From contig NZ_ARQI01000103.1 of assembly GCF_000384655.1 (NCBI RefSeq), forward strand, positions 1 through 42,182: DNA of 42,182 nt. The letters run 5' to 3'. The translations under genes were made by a program, and so were the position numbers. Shown here one piece after another: positions 36,890 through 42,182 of the stretch (positions are counted from its first letter, which is position 1; each line of letters begins with the position of its first letter). The stretch comes from Brachyspira innocens ATCC 29796. GTDB lineage: Bacteria; Spirochaetota; Brachyspiria; Brachyspirales; Brachyspiraceae. Below the pieces are notes generated by a model, which searched no databases, was not told where the DNA came from, and saw only the letters and a program-made list of their open reading frames with translations.

Positions 36890-37582
36890 TTAAAAATCAT
36901 TATATTTGAGAGTAAATGTTTTGTTATTGAATGAATCTTCTACTATTATGTTATCTTCTTTGAAGTATGCCTTATATGTAAAATACAAATCATGATTATA
37001 TTTATCTAATATTAATTGTCTTATACTAACTATATTAATATAATTTTGGCTTTCAAATATATTATTAGAAAAGTTGTACAGCATATAATCAAATACTCTT
37101 TTATATGCTCCGTTCTCTTCTTTGGTGATATAAAAACCATAGAAAAGTATTTTATTATTATAGCATTCAAAGTCTATAAAAACCCAAATACCATTAAACT
37201 GACTATTATTATATAATGGTTTATTATGATAAAAATTGAATATTTTATTTTGATTATTTAAATCTAATATTGAAAAACCAGATAAATCTCTATTAAATAC
37301 AAAATAATCATTATTATCAGTATATTTTATTATTTTATACATACGAGAATCATCACTTTTATAATTATAAATTAATTCATCTTTTTTATTATATAAAGTT
37401 CTATCATATCCTATAATATCCTTATTATGAATAAATCCAGTATATTTTTTATGAATTAGATAATAATCATCATTTAATATAGTTTTCTTTTCTTTTTTGA
37501 AATATTTATCTTCAAATAAGATACCATATTTAAGCCAATGGTTTTTATAAGATTCTGTATAGTATAAATTTTCTAATATCAT
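36890..37582 (-). CDS. Unknown protein, probably leaderless
   Basis: A 230-residue, Tyr/Asn/Lys-rich soluble protein with no signal peptide and no recognised family. Short aromatic strands such as IIGYDRTLYNKKDELIYNY and GFYITKEENGAYKRVFDYML suggest a beta-rich fold of repeated hairpins. A consensus promoter (37589-37617) places the predicted start of transcription on the A of its ATG, and no Shine-Dalgarno exists, so the mRNA is probably leaderless. It lies 36 bases after the GHL10 lipoprotein gene and 79 bases before the first array gene, and may be functionally linked to either. Confidence 0.65.
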   Translation of the reverse strand: MILENLYYTESYKNHWLKYGILFEDKYFKKEKKTILNDDYYLIHKKYTGFIHNKDIIGYDRTLYNKKDELIYNYKSDDSRMYKIIKYTDNNDYFVFNRDLSGFSILDLNNQNKIFNFYHNKPLYNNSQFNGIWVFIDFECYNNKILFYGFYITKEENGAYKRVFDYMLYNFSNNIFESQNYINIVSIRQLILDKYNHDLYFTYKAYFKEDNIIVEDSFNNKTFTLKYNDF

Positions 37583-37588
37583 ATTATA

Positions 37589-37617
37589 ATTATATTAATA
37601 ATAGTTGTATTTGTCAA
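37589..37617 (-). promoter_or_regulatory. Consensus promoter, leaderless start
   Basis: Minus strand: TTGACA (37612-37617), 17 bases, TATAAT (37589-37594). The -10 ends seven bases before the ATG at 37582. The -35 begins two bases after the stop codon of the GHL10 gene. Confidence 0.75.
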
Positions 37618-37618
37618 A

Positions 37619-39436
37619 TTAATCATTTATTATTTTTAAATATTTGCTTTCATTATGTATTCTATCTAGTGCTGTAACATAATATATATATGTATTTTTT
37701 GAGTTTATAGTTTTATCTTTATAAATTACTTTAGAGTTAATATTAAAATTTGTTCTTCTTATTTTATCTATCAATTCTATACCACTTTCACCTATAGTTT
37801 CTCTATATATAACATAATATGATGACACAGAAGGCAATACATGTCCGTATTTATCAGTTTTGTATTCGTTAGGGTCTGTAAATGATATTTCTATGCCTCC
37901 GAAAACTTTTTTTATAGAAGGATTTTCTAATTTCATAGGGGCTTCACTTATATTTTTCATTGTATTCATAGTTGGTACTATTGCTTTGAATATATAATTA
38001 TTCTCTTTTATATATTTTAATGCTAAATTTCCAAAATCTCCGCTGTCTCTATCTTTTTTGTACATACTATGCATAGTAAAAAAAGATGAACCTTTTATAT
38101 AACCTCTGCCTATTTTTCTTATATAATCTATTTGTTCAGACATAAGTTCTATATTCTGCCAAGGTTCTGTATTAGTTTCTCTTCCCATTTTATATAATGC
38201 ATGTCCTATATATAAATCAGCAGTATTTGTCCCTCTTGCTTTTTTATATTCATTGACCCACCAATCAGTTATAACATCAAAAGGAGCTGTTTTATGAGAA
38301 GAGCTCCAATATACTTGTGGTATTACAGCATCTACATACATTCTGTTTAATCCGTCCTTATCCGAAGCCTTTTCTAATGAAGATGTCTTTTCTCCGTTAA
38401 GAAGCCATAATAAAACATCAGCATGCAAAGCGTCAAAATTAGGATTATATGATTTTGTATCACTTCCGTATTTGCTTCCTATATATTCAGAAAGTTTTGT
38501 ATTATTTCTCCAAACTCCCGCAGGTGATATAGTCCATTTTACATAAGGCTTTCTTAATTTTATTTCTTTATATAAATCACTCACAAGTCGGTTTATATTA
38601 TCTCTTCTCCAAGCATAAAGCCCATTCACACCATAATCATCATAAGAGGTATTATTAATATCGTATCCTCTTTTTGAACCGTACTTTTCTGCACTTACTC
38701 TATCAGGCCAATCCTTATATGTTTTGCCTCCTGCAGCATTTTGGTAAAAATAATCATCAAAGTGTATGCCGTCAACATCATAATTCTCAACTACTTCAAT
38801 AACAGAATCTATTATATATTTTGAACTTATAGGCTCTCCGGGGTCTAAATATATTCTGTTATCGTACCAATGTATAGGCTTAAGATTATTAGATACATAT
38901 GTGTGAATAAAGTTTTTTTTAGAAAATTGTTCTTCATAAGTTTTATTTTTATCATAAGTCAAAGACATTCTATACGGATTAAACCATGCATGAACTTCTA
39001 AATTTCTTTTATGTGCTTCATCTATTATATACTCAAGCATATCAGTTTTGAAAGGGTATTCGTCTTTTTCATATTTTGAATCGGTACCAAAAAAATATCT
39101 TGTTGTAGGATTAATTTTTGATGGGAATATTACCCCAGCATCTGGTTTTACCTGAACAAACACTGCATTAAAATTATTTTCATATAATGTGTCTAAATGT
39201 TTTATGATAAGTTTTTTCTGTTCATTTTCACTTCCGCCCTTTACAGGCCAATCTATATTAGCAACAGTAGAAAACCATGCAGCTCTGAACTCTCTGTATA
39301 ATGGATTTAGACTTCTGTCTTCTTCCATATTTTTTATAAGCATTGTTCTTAATTTATCTGGTAGGGAAATATTTACAGTTTGACATGATGATATTAAGAG
39401 TACTGTAAGGGATATTAATATAATGATTTTCTTCAT
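37619..39436 (-). CDS. Glycosyl-hydrolase-like 10 (GHL10/DUF187) family lipoprotein
   Basis: A 605-residue lipoprotein with signal MKKIIILISLTVLLISSC (lipidated C18). The main domain (about 48-390) is the GHL10 TIM barrel, related to YngK: REFRAAWFSTVANIDWP, VFVQVKPDAGVIFPS, EVHAWFNPYRMS, VDGIHFDDYFY (probable catalytic acidic residues) and KWTISPAGVWRNN. Family members act on cell-surface or peptidoglycan-related glycans, with substrate uncertain. The C-terminus (about 500-605) looks like a fibronectin-III-like beta domain (GGIEISFTDPNEY, YYVIYRE, YIYYVTALDR). A promoter at 39472-39500 drives it. The Shine-Dalgarno is weak. Confidence 0.9.
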   Translation of the reverse strand: MKKIIILISLTVLLISSCQTVNISLPDKLRTMLIKNMEEDRSLNPLYREFRAAWFSTVANIDWPVKGGSENEQKKLIIKHLDTLYENNFNAVFVQVKPDAGVIFPSKINPTTRYFFGTDSKYEKDEYPFKTDMLEYIIDEAHKRNLEVHAWFNPYRMSLTYDKNKTYEEQFSKKNFIHTYVSNNLKPIHWYDNRIYLDPGEPISSKYIIDSVIEVVENYDVDGIHFDDYFYQNAAGGKTYKDWPDRVSAEKYGSKRGYDINNTSYDDYGVNGLYAWRRDNINRLVSDLYKEIKLRKPYVKWTISPAGVWRNNTKLSEYIGSKYGSDTKSYNPNFDALHADVLLWLLNGEKTSSLEKASDKDGLNRMYVDAVIPQVYWSSSHKTAPFDVITDWWVNEYKKARGTNTADLYIGHALYKMGRETNTEPWQNIELMSEQIDYIRKIGRGYIKGSSFFTMHSMYKKDRDSGDFGNLALKYIKENNYIFKAIVPTMNTMKNISEAPMKLENPSIKKVFGGIEISFTDPNEYKTDKYGHVLPSVSSYYVIYRETIGESGIELIDKIRRTNFNINSKVIYKDKTINSKNTYIYYVTALDRIHNESKYLKIIND

Positions 39437-39471
39437 ACTTAATTCATTTTTCTTATTGAAATATTTTTTAG

Positions 39472-39500
39472 ATTATATATTTAATATAGATAACAGTCAA
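39472..39500 (-). promoter_or_regulatory. Promoter of the GHL10 lipoprotein gene
   Basis: Minus strand: TTGACT (39495-39500), 17 bases, TATAAT (39472-39477). Start of transcription about 39465, leaving a 29-base leader. Confidence 0.75.
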
Positions 39501-39518
39501 TATATAGATAGATTTTGA

Positions 39519-39553
39519 TAAAAATAAAAAAGGGACTTATAAAAAGCCCCTTT
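39519..39553 (-). terminator. Intrinsic terminator of the thioredoxin gene
   Basis: AAAGGGACTT (39529-39538) pairs with AAGCCCCTTT (39544-39553) with one G-U pair. Read on the minus strand a T-rich tract follows. It lies 36 bases after the thioredoxin stop and just before the GHL10 promoter. Confidence 0.8.
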
Positions 39554-39588
39554 ATTAAATTCTAAAATATAAGTTAATATTAAAAGTA

Positions 39589-39906
39589 TTATAGCATACT
39601 GTCTACCATAGCTTTAATGTTTTCAATAGTAGCTTCTTCTTTAGTAACTTCTTTAACTTTAGCACCATCTTTATAAACAGCTATTGTAGGAAGACCTAAT
39701 ATTTTTTCACGAATAGCTAATCTTCTAGCTTTAGAAGTATTAAAAGAATAGAATGGTACTTTTCCTTCATATTCTTTAGATAATTCATGAACATGAGGCA
39801 TTAATGCTTTACAAGGTTCGCAAGTATCGCCAAAATAGTCAACTAAACATAAATCCTTTGAATTAATAACTTTTTCATCAAAATTGTCTTTATTTAATTC
39901 TTCCAT
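39589..39906 (-). CDS. Thioredoxin with CEPC active site
   Basis: A 105-residue thioredoxin fold. The redox pair is C29-E-P-C32 in [17 protein letters not shown], where classical thioredoxins have W-C-G-P-C, so both the tryptophan and the glycine are replaced. The cis-proline loop is [12 protein letters not shown] start at 39906, which has CTGGAG before it. A start 36 bases upstream would precede the predicted transcription start (39934). Atypical thioredoxins with C-x-P-C sites are known from glycine-reductase systems of anaerobes, a possible partner here, but no grd genes are in the window. Confidence 0.9.
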   Translation of the reverse strand: MEELNKDNFDEKVINSKDLCLVDYFGDTCEPCKALMPHVHELSKEYEGKVPFYSFNTSKARRLAIREKILGLPTIAVYKDGAKVKEVTKEEATIENIKAMVDSML

Positions 39907-39940
39907 TATAAAACTCCAGAGATATATTTTTATAATATAC

Positions 39941-39968
39941 ATTATATAAAAAAAATATTCTTAGTCAA
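39941..39968 (-). promoter_or_regulatory. Promoter of the thioredoxin gene
   Basis: Minus strand: TTGACT (39963-39968), 16 bases, TATAAT (39941-39946). Confidence 0.75.
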
Positions 39969-39981
39969 GTTAAAAACATAC

Positions 39982-39997
39982 GATTTTTTAAAAAATC
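39982..39997. promoter_or_regulatory. 16-bp A/T palindrome between thioredoxin and restriction genes
   Basis: GATTTTTTAAAAAATC is a perfect palindrome 14 bases upstream of the thioredoxin -35 and 46 bases before the restriction gene's -35. It could be an operator or a rigid A-tract, or chance in AT-rich DNA. Confidence 0.25.
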
Positions 39998-40043
39998 TAC
40001 TTATTTACTATGTAAATTTAAGTTATTCAATTTTGGTTTCATC

Positions 40044-40072
40044 TTGACAATTTCTAACATTATGAATATATT
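40044..40072 (+). promoter_or_regulatory. Promoter of the restriction-modification genes, leaderless start
   Basis: TTGACA (40044-40049), 17 bases, TATATT (40067-40072). The -10 ends seven bases before the ATG at 40079, so the transcript should begin on or next to the start codon. Confidence 0.75.
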
Positions 40073-40078
40073 AATACA

Positions 40079-40789
40079 ATGCTTAGCGATATTTTTATAG
40101 ACATACAGAAGAATAAAAAGGAATGGCTGAAAAGCAAAGAGGGTAATGAATTTGAAGATAGATTTGAAGCCTCTTTGAAACGCTATGGTTTTAATAGAAG
40201 AATAGCAAGCGATAAAGAAATTAAAGATATACTTTTATCTCTAAAAAATGATGTTTTAGATAAAAGCTCTGATAAAATAATAGATAATATTTATGCTTTA
40301 AAAGATAAAAGTATGGAAAATTGTTTTATATGTCAGCCTTATGGAAGTCAGAATTTCCCAGATTTTTTAATATTTACAGATAAAAAAATCATTGCTGTAG
40401 AGATAAAATACAGCAGCGGTAAATCATCTAACCCTATGTGGAATAGTAATTTGCCAAAGGCTAATGCAATTTATATATTTGGCTCTTACGGAAGAGGAGA
40501 TGTTACTTTTTTTATTGGAGCTGATGTTCTTCCTATGAATGAGAGAATTGAGCTTATAGAGTTTTTTGAAGAGATAAAAAAACTTGAAGATGATTTCAAA
40601 ATTAAAATGAAAAAAGAAAGTAAAAATAATCTGTTTGCATATAAATTTGACAGGGGCTTTAATGTATATGTTAGGCGTGCTTATGAACAGAATAAAACTA
40701 TAAATGATAATGCAAAAATAGATTATTTTCTTCATGAAGATAGAATAAAATGCGAAAATAATGTAATAGAGTTTTGTAATAGTTTATAA
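40079..40789 (+). CDS. Probable Type II restriction endonuclease (PD-(D/E)xK fold)
   Basis: A 236-residue protein with a PD-(D/E)xK nuclease core: P94-D95, twelve residues, then E108-I-K110 in NFPDFLIFTD and IAVEIKYSSGK. D95 and E108 would bind metal and K110 assist catalysis. The following MWNSNLPKANAIYIFGSYGRG segment looks like the second half of the nuclease core. It sits 15 bases before a DNA adenine methyltransferase gene, the standard layout of a Type II pair. Recognition site cannot be read. The gene has no Shine-Dalgarno and its promoter implies a leaderless mRNA. The family is not one I can name. Confidence 0.75.
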   Translation: MLSDIFIDIQKNKKEWLKSKEGNEFEDRFEASLKRYGFNRRIASDKEIKDILLSLKNDVLDKSSDKIIDNIYALKDKSMENCFICQPYGSQNFPDFLIFTDKKIIAVEIKYSSGKSSNPMWNSNLPKANAIYIFGSYGRGDVTFFIGADVLPMNERIELIEFFEEIKKLEDDFKIKMKKESKNNLFAYKFDRGFNVYVRRAYEQNKTINDNAKIDYFLHEDRIKCENNVIEFCNSL

Positions 40790-40804
40790 TTTTGTAAGAG
40801 AGAT

Positions 40805-42028
40805 ATGATGCAGGAAGAGTATACAAAAGAAAGTTTTGATTATCTTAAGAATACTGATATAGAAAAAAGAAAAAGACTAGGACAGTATTTTACGCCTAAA
40901 AGTATAAGAGATTTGCTTTTAAAAAAATTAATATCCATTTCGGATAAAAAAGACAATGTAAAAATATTAGACCCAGCATGCGGAAGCGGTGAGTTTCTTC
41001 TATCTTGCAGAGAATATTTTAATAATCACACTCTTTATGGTTTTGAGATTGATGATAGTTTAGTTTCTATTTCAAAAAAATTAATAAATAATGCTGATAT
41101 AAAATGTATTGATACTTTAAAAATAGATACGGAAAAATCTGTAAAATATGATTATGTTATAGGTAATCCTCCTTACTTTGAGTTTAAACCAGATAAAGAA
41201 ACAAAGAAAAAATATTCTGATATAATAAACGGAAGGCTTAATATATTTTCCATATTTATAAAACTAGGTTTAGAGATTTTAGAAGATGGCGGATATTTAG
41301 CATATGTTGTGCCTCCTTCTATGAATAACGGAGCTTTTTTTAGTAAATTAAGAGAGTATATAATTAATAACAGCAGTGTTGAATACTTGCATATTGTAGA
41401 GGGTTCTGATAATTTTTATATGGCCAATCAAAAGGTTATGCTTTTAATACTTAAAAAAATTAATAATCATAAAAATAAAAAATATATATTTTCAAAAAAT
41501 GGTATTACAATATTCACAGAGGATAAAACTTTTTTAAACAATGCCTACAAAAATACTGTAAGTTTAAAAGATATAGGATATGCTGTAAAAACAGGAAGCA
41601 TTGCTTGGAATAAATATAAAGAAAATCTCACAGAAGATAAAAATGATTCTATACCTTTAATATATTCATCAAATATAGTTAATGGAAAAATAGTTATACC
41701 AAATAAAAGAAAACTTCAGTATATAAAAAATATTTCTAGAGAGTTGATAATAAAAAATAATGTTATAGCGGTTAATAGAATAACAGGCTCTCATAAAAAC
41801 ATTAATATAAAATCGGCAATAGTAAAAGAAAAAGAGTTTGTATGTGAGAATCATGTTAATGTTATATATCCTTTAGAGAGTTATAATAAAGATTATAGTT
41901 TAGAATATATTTATAATGCTTTAAATGATGAAACTAATACAAAAGTATTAAGTCTTATAACAGGAAACACTCAGGTATCAAAAACAGAATTGGAAAGGCT
42001 TCTTCCAATAAAAATTATTGCGTTATAA
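40805..42028 (+). CDS. N6-adenine DNA methyltransferase, TaqI-like (gamma class)
   Basis: A 407-residue methyltransferase that would protect host DNA by methylating adenine in the recognition site of the neighbouring nuclease. Motif X is RLGQYFTP (25-31 region), motif I is D56-P-A-C-G-S-G-E-F, and motif IV is N121-P-P-Y, which binds the flipped base. The motif order and size match the gamma-class, TaqI-like enzymes, with the target-recognition domain in the C-terminal third (AVKTGSIAWNKYKEN, IAVNRITGSHKN). The last part (ITGNTQVSKTELERL) resembles Type I/II specificity tails. Two ATGs open the gene; an AAGAGAG sequence precedes them. Confidence 0.9.
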   Translation: MMQEEYTKESFDYLKNTDIEKRKRLGQYFTPKSIRDLLLKKLISISDKKDNVKILDPACGSGEFLLSCREYFNNHTLYGFEIDDSLVSISKKLINNADIKCIDTLKIDTEKSVKYDYVIGNPPYFEFKPDKETKKKYSDIINGRLNIFSIFIKLGLEILEDGGYLAYVVPPSMNNGAFFSKLREYIINNSSVEYLHIVEGSDNFYMANQKVMLLILKKINNHKNKKYIFSKNGITIFTEDKTFLNNAYKNTVSLKDIGYAVKTGSIAWNKYKENLTEDKNDSIPLIYSSNIVNGKIVIPNKRKLQYIKNISRELIIKNNVIAVNRITGSHKNINIKSAIVKEKEFVCENHVNVIYPLESYNKDYSLEYIYNALNDETNTKVLSLITGNTQVSKTELERLLPIKIIAL

Positions 42029-42040
42029 TTTTTTATTAAT

Positions 42041-42069
42041 TTGACAAAATATGTTTTTAATGATATAAT
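42041..42069 (+). promoter_or_regulatory. Perfect consensus promoter facing the heptamer repeat
   Basis: TTGACA (42041-42046), exactly 17 bases, TATAAT (42064-42069): both hexamers and the spacer are ideal. The predicted start near 42076 is 12 bases before the tandem repeat. It begins 12 bases after the methyltransferase stop. Confidence 0.8.
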
Positions 42070-42087
42070 GAAAAACAGATTAAAGAG

Positions 42088-42182
42088 AAACTCTAAACTC
42101 TAAACTCTAAACTCTAAACTCTAAACTCTAAACTCTAAACTCTAAACTCTAAACTCTAAACTCTAAACTCTAAACTCTAAAC
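42088..42182 (+). repeat. Tandem heptamer repeat, truncated by the window end
   Basis: An uninterrupted array of the 7-base unit AAACTCT, about 13.5 copies in 95 bases, every copy identical and continuing past the window. A 7-base period shifts frame at each copy and gives TAA stops on the plus strand and TAG on the minus strand in every frame within 21 bases, so it is not coding. Just before it, TTAAAGAG is close to the reverse complement of the unit. Confidence 0.97.

Noticed and set aside
39907..39942. Twelve-residue N-terminal extension of thioredoxin
   Set aside because: The extension begins upstream of the promoter's predicted start at 39934, and the shorter form has a Shine-Dalgarno.
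42088..42182. Heptamer array as a telomere or a CRISPR array
   Set aside because: It resembles plant telomere units only superficially (CTCTAAA against CCCTAAA). Brachyspira chromosomes are circular as far as I know. There are no spacers between units, so it is not CRISPR.

Overview
The window looks like a piece of a Brachyspira (intestinal spirochaete) chromosome. The DNA is very AT-rich in genes and spacers alike. It encodes a full TlyA haemolysin/rRNA methyltransferase whose sequence closely matches what I remember of the Brachyspira haemolysin. It also carries GC-rich intergenic repeats of a kind I associate with this genus. I cannot name the species from sequence alone.

Layout. (1) 1-4372, minus strand: a Na/phosphate cotransporter, then fcl, gmd and a family 10 (fucosyl)transferase cut by the left edge. 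Together these make GDP-L-fucose and transfer it. (2) 4500-9731: a small TM2 membrane protein, a large TPR protein, gyrB and a CxxC-less thioredoxin-reductase-like flavoprotein. (3) 9783-12861: an orphan PTS EIIA/EIIB pair, a CpdB/UshA-like surface nucleotidase lipoprotein and a small membrane protein. (4) 12900-15730: oligoendopeptidase F flanked by two copies of a hairpin-rich intergenic repeat, then a second copy of the TM2 gene. (5) 15827-18050: pyridoxamine kinase, a small conserved protein and a lipoprotein. (6) 18245-21150: promoter, yybP-ykoY-type (Mn2+) riboswitch, overlapping terminator and a P-type cation ATPase. (7) 21380-24411: a TPR protein with an Mrr-like tail, RlmE, RseC and a small anchored protein. 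(8) 24454-29197: a GH57/DUF3536 enzyme, an exported protein and tlyA.

(9) 29194-36866 is the most unusual stretch. It holds six tandem paralogues of about 385-400 residues, each with two degenerate cyclic-nucleotide-binding-like domains, a TPR-like linker and a winged-helix-like tail. Each has its own promoter, with -35 and -10 elements 16 bp apart. (10) 36890-39906: an unknown protein that is probably translated from a leaderless mRNA, a GHL10 lipoprotein and a thioredoxin with a CEPC active site. (11) 40044-42028: a Type II-like restriction-modification pair whose nuclease gene also appears leaderless. (12) 42041-42182: a perfect consensus promoter firing into a heptamer tandem repeat that runs off the window.

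Three regulatory themes recur. Promoters are close to the sigma-70 consensus with 16-17 bp spacers. Stop codons, terminators and promoters are packed so tightly that they overlap. Paralogues are duplicated locally (TM2 twice, the cNMP-like family six times).
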